Assembly: GCF_000176235.1 (NCBI RefSeq)
Contig: NZ_ACZV01000005.1
Coordinates: 1,364,001-1,428,000 of the forward strand
Direction: 5' to 3'
DNA length: 64,000 nt
Origin: Vibrio orientalis CIP 102891 = ATCC 33934
GTDB lineage: Bacteria > Pseudomonadota > Gammaproteobacteria > Enterobacterales > Vibrionaceae
The translations under genes were made by a program, and so were the position numbers. The notes beneath the pieces were generated by a model. That model had not been told where the DNA came from, made no database searches, and saw only the letters and a list, made by a program, of their open reading frames with translations. Of the stretch, positions 47,765-57,004 are shown in pieces; the stretch's first letter is position 1, and the number at the start of each line of letters is the position of its first letter.

Positions 47765-49167
47765 CGTATGTTTCCTAACTGTTTATGCCAAATCGTGGCA
47801 TTGTTTCCTTGACGTGAAAGCCAGACTAACGCTGTTTGCCCTGGTTCCACGTTAAATGTGTAAGGTTGACCGTTGAGCAATATGTTCTGCTCTCCGGGTT
47901 TTACCATCGCGCTCGAACTGTAAACTTCGCTAGGAAGCGTCAACCAACTGCGCGTATCAGGTTGCTCGGTCAATGTATTCCATACGTTGAACAGCAAATT
48001 CCCGACATCATCGTCCTTTGCGGCCTCTTTTCTTAATCGATCTTTAGCCCAGACTCTTAAACCTTGTCTAATGATGATGTTTGGCATCCGCTCAGAGAGA
48101 TCTTGCTTCGCCATCAAATTCACATCACTCAACATATCAGCAGAAAGCGTATTATTGTTAAGAGACAATGACCCAAAGCTCTGCTCACGCTTATCTGGGT
48201 AGTACGGCAAAGAAATACTGTACCAAGCTCCGTTTCCGCGACTGTCATATAGTGGCAAAGCTTGTTTCCAACCTTGCATCGCTTCAACAACACCACGTTC
48301 ATCAATCACAATAACGCGACTTTTGTCTTGGGCAAGATAGTTGGCTTTACCGTAACGTTTTTCCAGTTTTGCAAGGTCTTCTCGCATCCCTAAACGCTTC
48401 GCAACACGCTTGGTACCATCAATGATCTGTTGGTTGTCAGGCATCACCGCAAGCGCACGTCGATAGTCCACATAAGCACTGTTTAAGTCCCTATCCGCTT
48501 CATATAGCAGTGCCGACAGGTAGAGTAAGTAACCATTTTGAACCGCTTGTAACTTCTGACCTGCATCTGGGTAGTTGGACAAGATACTGCCTAAATTTGG
48601 CGTCAGACCTTGCTGTTCCATCTGGTTCTGAGCAGACTCAAGCTCTTTCTCTCTATCTTTACGAGCTTGTTCTTGAACTTGATTAGCACGACGCATCTCA
48701 ATCAAAGCGCCTTCTAGGTCATTTCCCTTAAGATAGTTGAGCCCAAGATAAAGATGAAGAAAGCCAAGTTCATAGTCAGCAGGGTGATAGGTTTTCAAGT
48801 TGTCGTTAACCGCTAACGCGCCAACACTCATCGCACTTTCAGAAAGTGAGATCGTTGCTTGGTCCTGCTGAACTCTCACGGCTCGATCACTATCGTCAAG
48901 CGCCGACTTACTCTCAGCATATTGCTGATTCAATAGGTAGACTCGGCCCTTCTCAAAATTATCTAGAATATCGCCTGCAACTTGCTCTGGGAGTAATGAC
49001 TCTGCTTGTTGATAGTCACCGCTTCTCACCTTTTGATGCAGTTCATTATTTTGTGCGCTGTAGTGGCTAAATAAATTGCCCGCAGATAAGTTAGCGCATG
49101 CAGAAAGCACGAGTGAGCTGCCGATGACGAATGCCAGTCGAATGTGTTTATGCACTTGGTATTCCAT
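47761..49167 (-). CDS. COG3014-type tetratricopeptide-like lipoprotein
   Basis: 468-aa lipoprotein (signal peptide, lipobox LSAC, Cys24). Helical repeats with TPR character lie between about residues 40 and 260 (YLLNQQYAESKSALDDS, LHLYLGLNYLKGNDLEGALIE, SAYVDYRRALAVMPD), followed by a C-terminal beta-rich domain. It belongs to the COG3014 family by recall; function unknown. It is the first gene of the run leading to ycfL and lpoB, overlaps ycfL by 4 bp, and is not present at this place in E. coli, so it is a candidate partner for LpoB/PBP1B or envelope maintenance. Confidence 0.8.
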   Translation of the reverse strand: MEYQVHKHIRLAFVIGSSLVLSACANLSAGNLFSHYSAQNNELHQKVRSGDYQQAESLLPEQVAGDILDNFEKGRVYLLNQQYAESKSALDDSDRAVRVQQDQATISLSESAMSVGALAVNDNLKTYHPADYELGFLHLYLGLNYLKGNDLEGALIEMRRANQVQEQARKDREKELESAQNQMEQQGLTPNLGSILSNYPDAGQKLQAVQNGYLLYLSALLYEADRDLNSAYVDYRRALAVMPDNQQIIDGTKRVAKRLGMREDLAKLEKRYGKANYLAQDKSRVIVIDERGVVEAMQGWKQALPLYDSRGNGAWYSISLPYYPDKREQSFGSLSLNNNTLSADMLSDVNLMAKQDLSERMPNIIIRQGLRVWAKDRLRKEAAKDDDVGNLLFNVWNTLTEQPDTRSWLTLPSEVYSSSAMVKPGEQNILLNGQPYTFNVEPGQTALVWLSRQGNNATIWHKQLGNIR

Positions 49168-49268
49168 AGTTGTCAGTAAGAGCGTTGCGACACTCGCTAC
49201 GCTCTAAATTTATCCTTGCTTAAGACAACACGAGATTAAATTTGTTCGATATGCCTTAAAGTCAAAGA

Positions 49269-49619
49269 TCAGCTCATTAACATTGGACCTAACGGACGGC
49301 CGCCAACAAGGTGCATATGGATATGGTAAACCTCTTGACCACCATGAGAGTTACAATTCACGATCAGACGGTAACCATCTTCGTCGATACCCTCTTCTTT
49401 CGCTAACTTGCGTGCAACCGTAAACATGCGCCCCATGACTAGCTCGTCCTCTTCTTCGATCTCGTTGACCGTCGGGATAAGCTTATTGGGGATGATCAAA
49501 ATGTGACTTGGCGCGCGTGGGTTGATGTCTCGGAATGCCGTGACTAGGTCATCTTGATAAACAACATCTGCTGGGATTTCTTTACGAATGATCTTACTGA
49601 AAATGGTTTCTTCAGCCAT
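49269..49619 (-). CDS. hinT: HIT family purine nucleoside phosphoramidase HinT
   Basis: 116-aa HIT-superfamily hydrolase that cleaves AMP-lysine and related phosphoramidates. The catalytic triad H99-x-H101-x-H103 ([10 protein letters not shown]) and the [14 protein letters not shown] segment are intact. The ATG at 49619 follows GGAG and matches the family start [10 protein letters not shown]. It is the head of the conserved hinT-ycfL-lpoB-thiK-ycfP neighbourhood, divergent from a chemoreceptor gene. Confidence 0.96.
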   Translation of the reverse strand: MAEETIFSKIIRKEIPADVVYQDDLVTAFRDINPRAPSHILIIPNKLIPTVNEIEEEDELVMGRMFTVARKLAKEEGIDEDGYRLIVNCNSHGGQEVYHIHMHLVGGRPLGPMLMS

Positions 49620-49843
49620 GAAGCGCTCCATCGGTACGGTTTTATTAATTGAATTGATTCGAGTATGCGCCAAGCTTCGCAAAATCACAATAAAAAACAG
49701 TGTTCATTTGATTTAAACAGCATACGGTGACGGGCGGTTAGCTAAATTTGTATTGTGCGTCATAAAATGCGTGTCTCGTTGTCAATACAATGGTCATCTT
49801 TTTGTTAATTTTCTAAGAAATGATAAGTATAAGGGAGAGATCC

Positions 49844-51835
49844 ATGAAGGGCTCAGTGATTAAGCGTATGTACGCTGGCTTTGCATTGATCATAATAATG
49901 TTCGTCATCACTACGTTGATGATGATGCGAGGAATGCAGCAGATACACCAAAATTTCGAAGGCGTATCTAACACTTCACTACCACTGGTTTCACAATCTA
50001 ACCAAACGAGTGTAGCGCTACTTTCTGCCGATAAACTATTCAAAGACTTTTTGACCACGCAGAGCTTCGAGCGCATGGACCAACTGTCCGGCGAATTTGA
50101 AGAGGTTAAACAAGCCTATAATCAACAGCTATTAAAGTTACAACAGGTCAGTACAAATCAACCTGAATTAGCCGAGTCGATTGTTCAGCTTAAAGAGATG
50201 GAAGTGAACTATTTCACTGAAGCAACTCAAGCGATGCAAAACTACCGCGAGATGTTTGAAGCGCAAGCTCAGGTACAAAAGTCCACTCGCCAATTCCAGC
50301 GACTGCACTCAGAACTGAGCTTGGGCATGAAAGAGTATGTTGATGATCAAAGCAGCATCTCTGTGAAAGTGATGGCGAAAAGCTATTTCATCAAGTTAAA
50401 AGATGCTGAGATGATCACCTCTGACGCGCTAGCAAGCAGTGACACGGAATTCGTCGCTAAAGCGGTTGCTAAAAACAAGAAAGCGGTCACCCACCTCAAT
50501 TACGCTTATCGTGGCTTAACCAGCCAGATGCCAGAGATCAAAAAAGCGTTCGATGAGTCAGTTCAGCAGTTTACGTTAGATGTCGGTAAAAAAGGTGGGG
50601 TGCTTGATCAACATAGTACTTACCTGCACGCGAAAGATGCGCTCTATGCCAATATCGCCAATCTAACCCAACAAGTTGATGCAACCAGCGAACTACTCGC
50701 TTCATTTAGCGAAGTTGCACAGCAAGGGCTGAATGCCTCACTAAGCGAAGCTGGTGAAGTCTATGAACAAGGCGTGATTCGTTCCGTTTCTATCGGTGCT
50801 ATCGTGATCTTTATGGCGCTTGCTATCGGTTATCATATTGCTCAAAGTGTACGCGAACCTTTAACTCGCATTCTCCGTACACTGGAGTTCCTAACCGACG
50901 GTGATATGACCCAGAGAATCGATATTCGCTATAACAACGAATTCAGTCGTGTTAGTCACCATATCAATTCACTGGCGGACAACTTACATGGCATTTTGGT
51001 CGAGCTAAACGATGCTTCAGATAACCTGACCAATACTGCATCAACCAACCAATCCACCTCTTCACAGGCTCAATCGCAATTAAGCCAACAACGTGAGCAA
51101 ACCGCTAACGTCGCCACTGCGATGACCGAAATGGCGCATTCAGTCCAAGAGGTCGCGCAAAGTGCGCAGAATTCTCAAACGATGGTTGAGAAAGTCGAAA
51201 TTGCGTCAGAGTCGGGTCGACAAATCATGGGCACCAACATCTCGACCATCAACCAACTCGAAACACGCTTGAATCAATCGGTCGACGCAGTAAAAGATTT
51301 GCAAGCAATGAGCAGTCAAATCGGCAGCATCTTAGACGTAATCCGTAACATTGCTGAACAGACTAATCTGCTGGCACTTAACGCTGCAATTGAAGCTGCT
51401 CGCGCCGGTGAACAAGGCCGCGGATTCGCTGTCGTTGCTGATGAAGTTCGTGTGCTCGCGCAGCGTACCACTGAATCAACGTCAGAAATTGAAAATATGA
51501 TCAGCAATCTTCAAAGCAGCTCAAGCTCTGCAAACAAAGTCATTCAAAGCTGTAAGGACGATATGGAGCTGTCAGTTGCACAAGCTTCAAGTGCCAACAG
51601 TGCAATGGAAGAAATTCAAGGGCTGATTATGGAAATCAGCCAAATGAGTGGCTACATTTCTCAGGCGGCAGGGGAACAAAGCGAAACAACCAGTGAAATT
51701 GCGCGCAATATTGAAGAGATCAATCTGATTGCCGACGCCAGTTATCAAGCGATGGCAGAGATAGCGCAAACCAGTTCTAACCTCTCTTCGCTCGCAAACC
51801 AACAAGGTGACTTGGTGCATCGCTTTAAGTTGTAG
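49844..51835 (+). CDS. Methyl-accepting chemotaxis protein
   Basis: Chemoreceptor, 663 aa. TM1 ([16 protein letters not shown]) at residues ~10-30 and TM2 ([14 protein letters not shown]) at ~318-335 enclose a ~280-residue helical periplasmic sensor, compatible with an HBM type. HAMP and signalling domains follow, with [20 protein letters not shown] and [15 protein letters not shown]. The ATG at 49844 is chosen for its AGGGAG box; the ATG at 49820 upstream lacks it. The ligand is unknown. It is monocistronic with a strong terminator. Confidence 0.92.
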   Translation: MKGSVIKRMYAGFALIIIMFVITTLMMMRGMQQIHQNFEGVSNTSLPLVSQSNQTSVALLSADKLFKDFLTTQSFERMDQLSGEFEEVKQAYNQQLLKLQQVSTNQPELAESIVQLKEMEVNYFTEATQAMQNYREMFEAQAQVQKSTRQFQRLHSELSLGMKEYVDDQSSISVKVMAKSYFIKLKDAEMITSDALASSDTEFVAKAVAKNKKAVTHLNYAYRGLTSQMPEIKKAFDESVQQFTLDVGKKGGVLDQHSTYLHAKDALYANIANLTQQVDATSELLASFSEVAQQGLNASLSEAGEVYEQGVIRSVSIGAIVIFMALAIGYHIAQSVREPLTRILRTLEFLTDGDMTQRIDIRYNNEFSRVSHHINSLADNLHGILVELNDASDNLTNTASTNQSTSSQAQSQLSQQREQTANVATAMTEMAHSVQEVAQSAQNSQTMVEKVEIASESGRQIMGTNISTINQLETRLNQSVDAVKDLQAMSSQIGSILDVIRNIAEQTNLLALNAAIEAARAGEQGRGFAVVADEVRVLAQRTTESTSEIENMISNLQSSSSSANKVIQSCKDDMELSVAQASSANSAMEEIQGLIMEISQMSGYISQAAGEQSETTSEIARNIEEINLIADASYQAMAEIAQTSSNLSSLANQQGDLVHRFKL

Positions 51836-51866
51836 TTAAGTCAGAAAACAGTAATTAATTGAGTTT

Positions 51867-51900
51867 GGGCGACTATTTTCTATAGTCGCCCTTGTTTTTT
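51867..51900 (+). terminator. Terminator of the chemoreceptor gene
   Basis: Perfect 10-bp stem GGGCGACTAT / ATAGTCGCCC with loop TTTCT, followed by TTGTTTTTT. Confidence 0.95.
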
Positions 51901-51928
51901 GGGGTCAGTGTCATTATATGATTTAATA

Positions 51929-51966
51929 GGCTTGCCCCCCGCTTTTCTTACTCTTTTTTGCAAGCC
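51929..51966 (+). other. Stem-loop in the leader of the DUF1887 gene
   Basis: GGCTTGC (51929-51935) pairs with GCAAGCC (51960-51966) around a pyrimidine-rich 24-nt loop. The hairpin ends 5 nt before the GAGGA ribosome-binding site. Confidence 0.5.
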
Positions 51967-51983
51967 GAACATGAGGAATTGTT

Positions 51984-53156
51984 ATGGCCGTTCATGTTGG
52001 CATTATTGACCAAGACCCAATACGCCTAGTTACCCCATTATTGGATAATCGCACGATTAGCGATCACATCGTTTTCATCGGGGTAGCATCGCAAGAAGAT
52101 ATGTACCTTCGCCTTCATAGTGTATTGAGCAAAAGAAACATCACTTCTGAATTCTTCGAAATCCCGAATGTCGCGAATACCTCTAAAATCAAACAAGCCA
52201 TCAGTACATTGGCCGAAAACCTATCCGCTAGAGGAGAGGAAGTAAAACTTAACGCGAGTTGCGGTCTGCGTCATAGACTGTTGTCCGTATACGAAGTGTT
52301 CCGTACTTATCACTGGCCAATTTTTGTTGTTGAGCCCAATAGTGACCGTTTGTGCTGGTTGTATCCAGATGGTAAGGAAGATTCGCAAGTCGAAGACCGT
52401 ATTACTATTGACGATTATCTCACCGTGTTTGGTGCTCGTGGCGAATTCAACGACCATGAGCTACCACCGCAGCTTGACCAAAAGTTGTATGAGCTTGGGG
52501 AACGCTGGGCAGGTAATGCTCTAGAACTTGGGCCTGGTCTGGCAACGCTAAACTATCTTGCGACGACCTGCCGTAAAGAGCAAAAACTCGACGTAGAGCT
52601 TTCTGAGAAACAGCAAGGCTATCGCGAGCTGAATATGTTATTGACCGACTTGGTCGAAGCAGAGATCGCAACGTACGAGAACGGTGTACTGACATTTGCT
52701 AACGAAGATGCGCGACGTTTTTCTAACGGTGAGTGGCTAGAGACCTTAGTGCACAGCACTGTGAGACAGATCCAGCAGGATATGCCAACCATTCAAGATC
52801 GCTCGCTCAACGTTCAAGTCTACCGCCAACTCGGTGATAGAGAGGTGCGCAATGAGCTTGACGTTGCTTCAGTGGTGAACAATAAGCTGCATATCATCGA
52901 ATGTAAGACGAAAGGGATGCGTGATGATGGTGACGATACGCTCTACAAGTTGGAATCTCTACGCGACCTTTTAGGTGGTCTACAAGCACGAGCAATGCTG
53001 GTTAGCTTCCGTCCATTGCGCCACAACGATATTACGCGCGCTGAAGACCTAGGACTCGCTCTGATTGGCCCCGACGAACTAAAGGACCTTAGAACTCATC
53101 TAGCGGACTGGTTTGCAGAAGCGGGCGGTCGCGAAGAAGAAATAGCCGATTGCTAA
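51984..53156 (+). CDS. Card1-like (DUF1887) CARF/PD-(D/E)xK protein
   Basis: 390-aa protein of the DUF1887/Can2-Card1 family, near-identical by recall to V. cholerae VC1899, whose structure is known. Residues ~1-130 form a Rossmann-like CARF domain; the ligand loop of this family (TGGTK-like in Card1) is here N90-ASCGLRHRL. A helical linker (160-245) precedes a PD-(D/E)xK nuclease fold with E253, D293 (NELDVAS) and E306-x-K308 (IIECKTKG), so the metal-binding set is complete. Type III CRISPR homologues cut nucleic acid when bound to cyclic oligoadenylate. No CRISPR or cas gene occurs in this window, so activator and target are unknown. GAGGA lies 6 nt before the ATG. Confidence 0.85.
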   Translation: MAVHVGIIDQDPIRLVTPLLDNRTISDHIVFIGVASQEDMYLRLHSVLSKRNITSEFFEIPNVANTSKIKQAISTLAENLSARGEEVKLNASCGLRHRLLSVYEVFRTYHWPIFVVEPNSDRLCWLYPDGKEDSQVEDRITIDDYLTVFGARGEFNDHELPPQLDQKLYELGERWAGNALELGPGLATLNYLATTCRKEQKLDVELSEKQQGYRELNMLLTDLVEAEIATYENGVLTFANEDARRFSNGEWLETLVHSTVRQIQQDMPTIQDRSLNVQVYRQLGDREVRNELDVASVVNNKLHIIECKTKGMRDDGDDTLYKLESLRDLLGGLQARAMLVSFRPLRHNDITRAEDLGLALIGPDELKDLRTHLADWFAEAGGREEEIADC

Positions 53157-53180
53157 CCGACACGTGATCAACAAAGCTAA

Positions 53181-53205
53181 AAAAACCGCCGAAAGGCGGT
53201 TTTTC
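53181..53205. terminator. Bidirectional terminator between DUF1887 gene and fadR
   Basis: Stem AAAAACCGCC / GGCGGTTTTT with GAAA loop, between two convergent genes. Confidence 0.95.
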
Positions 53206-53224
53206 AATTTAAGCGTTCTACTTG

Positions 53225-54064
53225 TTAGCTATCGTCTTCAGTGAAGTTCGTTGGCAACGTTGTTTTCATTTGGTTCCAAATTTGTGCACTTTGCAAACCG
53301 TAATGGCGAACCACAATTAGGATCTGTTCACGATCTCCGGTCTCGCACACTTCAAGTAAATCACGGTAGAATTGCAGTGCTAACTCACGAGCCTCTGGGT
53401 TAGAGAAGTAGTAACTTCCCACTCGATCATATAACTTTTTCAGGCCATTAAAGATCAAACCGTAGATTTGGTTGCCTGAATGAAACGCAAGACGTTGGAA
53501 TAGCATGTAGTCATAGAAATTGAACGTTTTTGCAATCAAGATGGATTGACGTTTCAACTCATCTTTCTCGCCGTCATCTTTTACGTGTTGACGAATCTTC
53601 TCTGCATAAGGAGAAGATTCCATAAACACATCCCATGAATCTGCTGAAATTAACGCTTCACATGAGCTGATAACGTTAGAAATGGTTTTCTCAGAGTTTT
53701 CTTTATTCGCTTTAAATGCATAACGCATAAAAATTGGGCTGATGTTCGTACGTGCTGCAAGCAAATCTTCAACAATAGACGTCGCATTATCGGCATCTAG
53801 TGTCATCAACGTATCAAGGATATGCAGGCCCGAGGTTTCCATAAACTGGTTTACGCGCGTTGGTTTACCATGTTGAATTGTCAGCCAACCATCACGGGCT
53901 AAACGCTGTAAAACTTCTCGTAGTGTTGTGCGAGTAACGCCAATTAGTTCAGAGAGCTCACGTTCTGCTGGTAAAATTGAACCAGGTGGGAATCTGCCTT
54001 TCCAAATACTTTCAATAATGTATTTTTCTGCGAATCCTGCTGGGCTCTTTGCCTTAATGACCAT
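53225..54064 (-). CDS. fadR: Fatty acid metabolism regulator FadR
   Basis: GntR-family regulator that represses fatty-acid degradation and activates unsaturated fatty-acid synthesis, released by long-chain acyl-CoA. The N-terminal winged helix (residues 1-75, [28 protein letters not shown] in parts) is followed by the helical acyl-CoA domain. At 279 aa it is 40 residues longer than E. coli FadR because of an insertion around residues 138-177 ([20 protein letters not shown] region), the Vibrio-type insertion that adds a second ligand site in V. cholerae FadR. It is divergent from nhaB as in E. coli. Confidence 0.95.
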   Translation of the reverse strand: MVIKAKSPAGFAEKYIIESIWKGRFPPGSILPAERELSELIGVTRTTLREVLQRLARDGWLTIQHGKPTRVNQFMETSGLHILDTLMTLDADNATSIVEDLLAARTNISPIFMRYAFKANKENSEKTISNVISSCEALISADSWDVFMESSPYAEKIRQHVKDDGEKDELKRQSILIAKTFNFYDYMLFQRLAFHSGNQIYGLIFNGLKKLYDRVGSYYFSNPEARELALQFYRDLLEVCETGDREQILIVVRHYGLQSAQIWNQMKTTLPTNFTEDDS

Positions 54065-54734
54065 TTATGTATTATCCAGTCTTTATTATTTGGGTCTAAT
54101 TAACTCATCATACCACTAGTTATCCTATATCGGAAACCGTCACACAGGAAACATGGCACAAAGCATCATTAGAGCTAACACTCTAAATCACCTTCACATT
54201 TACTGACCCTCGCAGGAGGATGAAACGCCTCCAATCTAAAGTTTAACAAAATGTAAACACGCGACACACCCCACCCCCTTTAGGGTTATATGCAAAAGTT
54301 AAGTTTTTAAAATTGCAAAAATAGACTGCCATTTTCATGCAATATAATTACATATTCTTTCTTATTCTAACGTTTCAGTGGCTAGCCAACATTAACCATT
54401 GTTTTTCACAACTCTTATGATATGTTTACGCCACTTTGATCGCGTTTTTCAACAAAAGTCACTTAATAAAATCACAACATCCAGTTTATCGTTGACTAAA
54501 TTCTGTTGAAGAGTAGAGTGGCGGCCAAAGTAAGGAGTGTTTGTCTTTCTCAGGGAGTGACTTGGCAAGACCACATGATCATAGAAGCAATGTTGTTTTT
54601 CTAAGTCACTGTTGAATCGGGTTCATTTCCCTCTGGCTAGACGATAGCCAGATGTTGGAAATTCCACAATTTCCGGTTAATGGATTCAAGCACGCGCAGT
54701 GTCTATTCATAACAACATTAAGAGTATCTAGATC
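54065..54734. promoter_or_regulatory. 670-bp divergent region between fadR and nhaB
   Basis: No supported gene. The fadR side is A/C-rich with no clear operator. On the nhaB side a candidate promoter is TTGACT (54492-54497) with TAGAGT 16 nt further on, which would begin transcription near 54528, just before the structured leader listed separately. Confidence 0.4.
54556..54689 (+). ncRNA. Candidate structured 5' leader RNA of nhaB (riboswitch-like)
   Basis: Helix A: AGTGACTT (54556-54563) with AAGTCACT (54603-54610). Domain B is closed by TTGAATC (54612-54618) with GATTCAA (54683-54689). Inside B are a perfect hairpin TCTGGCTA / TAGCCAGA (54632-54652, loop GACGA) and a hairpin GGAAATT / AATTTCC (54657-54674, loop CCAC). 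GGAAAT can instead pair with an upstream ATTTCC (54625-54630), which encloses the first hairpin and excludes the second. Closed junction plus competing pairings is typical of cis-regulatory RNA. No known riboswitch core was recognised; ligand and function are unknown. Confidence 0.5.
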
Positions 54735-56324
54735 ATGCCGATGTCACTCGGAAATGCATTTATCAAGAACTTTCTTGGTAAAGCTCCAGATTGGTATAAA
54801 GTTGCCATCATTTCTTTTCTAATTATCAACCCTATTGTTTTCTTCTTGGTTGACCCTTTTGTAGCAGGTTGGCTACTCGTTGCTGAGTTTATCTTTACTC
54901 TAGCAATGGCGCTAAAATGTTACCCTCTACAGCCTGGTGGCTTACTCGCCATCGAAGCAATTGCCATCGGTATGACCAGTGCTGATCAAGTGAAACATGA
55001 ACTCGTGGCCAATATCGAAGTACTGCTACTTCTGGTCTTCATGGTGGCGGGTATCTACTTTATGAAACAGCTATTGCTGTTCATCTTCACAAAGATATTA
55101 CTCGGTATCCATTCAAAAAGTATGCTCTCGCTTGCCTTCTGTTTCGCGGCAGCATTCCTTTCAGCCTTCCTTGATGCACTAACTGTAATCGCTGTTGTTA
55201 TCAGTGTTGCTGTTGGCTTCTATGCGATTTATCACAAGGTTGCATCAGGCCAAGGGCCACATGCATCGCACGATCATACCCAAGATGATCATCTTTCAGA
55301 GCTAACTCGTGACGACCTTGAGAACTACCGTGCATTTCTGCGCTCGCTGCTAATGCATGCTGGTGTTGGTACCGCGCTGGGCGGCGTAATGACCATGGTG
55401 GGTGAACCGCAAAACCTTATCATTGCCGACCAAGCTGGTTGGCAATTTGGCGAATTCATCATCCGTATGCTTCCAGTAACGGCGCCTGTATTTGTTTGTG
55501 GCCTAATTACCTGTGTAATTGTCGAGAAGCTGAAAGTCTTTGGTTACGGCGCTCGTCTGCCAGATAACGTGCGTCAAATCCTTGTTGATTTTGACCGTGA
55601 AGAACGTAAGACACGTACTAAGCAAGACGTCGCAAAACTGTGGGTACAAGGTATCATCGCTGTTTGGCTAATCGTTGGCCTCGCCCTTCACCTAGCGGCA
55701 GTTGGTCTTATTGGTCTGTCCGTCATTATTCTAGCAACGGCATTCACAGGAGTGATCGAAGAGCACTCAATGGGTAAGGCGTTCGAAGAAGCTCTACCAT
55801 TTACCGCTCTGCTCGCCGTATTCTTCGCGGTTGTGGCAGTAATCATCGACCAAGAGCTATTTAAGCCAGTTATCGACGCAGTACTGGCCGTTGAAGATAA
55901 AAGCACCCAGCTTGCTCTGTTCTATGTAGCAAATGGTGTTCTTTCAATGGTATCGGATAACGTGTTTGTTGGTACGGTATACATTAATGAAGTGAAATCA
56001 GCGCTAGTTGAAGGTGTGATTACTCGTGATCAGTTTGACCTTCTTGCTGTAGCCATCAACACAGGTACTAACCTACCGTCAGTTGCAACGCCTAACGGAC
56101 AGGCAGCATTCTTGTTCCTACTAACGTCAGCACTTGCACCGCTAATCCGATTATCTTACGGTCGCATGGTTGTCATGGCACTGCCATACACTATTGTCCT
56201 AGCGACAGTAGGTCTGGCTGGTATCGTATTCTTCGTTGAGCCTATGACAGCATGGTTCTACGATGCAGGTTGGATTACTGCACAAGTTGGTGACGCTGTA
56301 CAAGCTGTATCCAGTGGACACTAA
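54735..56324 (+). CDS. nhaB: Na+/H+ antiporter NhaB
   Basis: Inner-membrane sodium/proton antiporter for salt and pH homeostasis, 529 aa with about 9-12 helices. The segments [20 protein letters not shown] (containing the functional Asp near residue 147) and [19 protein letters not shown] are conserved. From memory it is almost identical to V. alginolyticus NhaB. The ATG at 54735 gives the family start MPxSLGNAF; the ribosome-binding site is weak (AAGAG 11 nt away), which fits post-transcriptional control by the structured leader. Confidence 0.96.
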   Translation: MPMSLGNAFIKNFLGKAPDWYKVAIISFLIINPIVFFLVDPFVAGWLLVAEFIFTLAMALKCYPLQPGGLLAIEAIAIGMTSADQVKHELVANIEVLLLLVFMVAGIYFMKQLLLFIFTKILLGIHSKSMLSLAFCFAAAFLSAFLDALTVIAVVISVAVGFYAIYHKVASGQGPHASHDHTQDDHLSELTRDDLENYRAFLRSLLMHAGVGTALGGVMTMVGEPQNLIIADQAGWQFGEFIIRMLPVTAPVFVCGLITCVIVEKLKVFGYGARLPDNVRQILVDFDREERKTRTKQDVAKLWVQGIIAVWLIVGLALHLAAVGLIGLSVIILATAFTGVIEEHSMGKAFEEALPFTALLAVFFAVVAVIIDQELFKPVIDAVLAVEDKSTQLALFYVANGVLSMVSDNVFVGTVYINEVKSALVEGVITRDQFDLLAVAINTGTNLPSVATPNGQAAFLFLLTSALAPLIRLSYGRMVVMALPYTIVLATVGLAGIVFFVEPMTAWFYDAGWITAQVGDAVQAVSSGH

Positions 56325-56372
56325 TTAGATCAAATTCAAATTTTTTAGTTGATACTGAAACTTTTCCACGAT

Positions 56373-56401
56373 AAAAAGCTCTGATAACTCAGGGCTTTTT
56401 T
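56373..56401 (+). terminator. Terminator between nhaB and dsbB
   Basis: Stem AAAAAGCTCTGA / TCAGGGCTTTTT with loop TAAC (one G-T pair), followed by T; it lies 20 bp before the dsbB start. Confidence 0.88.
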
Positions 56402-56420
56402 ATTACTTCAGGACATCTGT

Positions 56421-56939
56421 GTGAATATACTTTCTGCAATCAAAACTTTCTCTCAAGGACGACTCTCATGGTTGTTACTACTCCTTTTTGTCGTATTCTT
56501 TGAAGCCTGTGCACTGTTCTTTCAACACGTTATGATGCTATCACCTTGCGTGATGTGTATTTATGAGCGCGTCGCAATGCTTGGCGTCGGTGGTGCTGCA
56601 CTGCTTGGCTTAATTGCACCGAACAACCCATTGATACGTTGGTTAGGTTTAGCCGCGTGGGGTGCAAGTGCATACAAAGGTTTAGCTCTTGCCATGCAAC
56701 ACGTCGATTACCAGTTCAACCCATCACCTTTCGCAACTTGTGATCTATTCGTCACCTTCCCTGATTGGGCGCCATTGAACCAATGGGTTCCTTGGATGTT
56801 TGAAGCGTATGGTGATTGTAGCAAAGTGGTTTGGCAGTTCTTAACGCTATCAATGCCGCAATGGTTAGTGGTTATTTTTGCGGGTAATTTAATTGCACTT
56901 GGTGTGATTGTTATTGCGCAGTTTGCTAAGAACAAATAA
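56421..56939 (+). CDS. dsbB: Disulfide bond formation protein DsbB
   Basis: Inner-membrane quinone-linked oxidase that reoxidises DsbA. 172 aa with four helices and the two essential cysteine pairs C43-V-M-C46 and C107/C133. The start is a GTG at 56421 with AGGA 9 nt upstream. It follows nhaB, as in E. coli, but a terminator between them suggests a separate or attenuated transcript. Confidence 0.95.
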   Translation: MNILSAIKTFSQGRLSWLLLLLFVVFFEACALFFQHVMMLSPCVMCIYERVAMLGVGGAALLGLIAPNNPLIRWLGLAAWGASAYKGLALAMQHVDYQFNPSPFATCDLFVTFPDWAPLNQWVPWMFEAYGDCSKVVWQFLTLSMPQWLVVIFAGNLIALGVIVIAQFAKNK

Positions 56940-56960
56940 GCACAAGATAAGAGAACAACG

Positions 56961-56996
56961 AAGGGCTGATGTGAAGACATCAGCCCTTTTTCTTTA
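56961..56996 (+). terminator. Terminator of dsbB
   Basis: Perfect 11-bp stem AGGGCTGATGT / ACATCAGCCCT with loop GAAG, then TTTTCTTT. Confidence 0.96.
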
Positions 56997-57004
56997 AGCG
57001 CTCA

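Noticed and set aside
54541..54615. Short leader peptide (TTG start, 24 codons) before nhaB
   Set aside because: The AAGGAG box is only about 3 nt from the TTG and no regulatory codon run is present.
54500..54734. Lysine-type (L-box) riboswitch upstream of nhaB
   Set aside because: The leader is structured, but I could not find the conserved L-box core; only an unassigned structured RNA is claimed.
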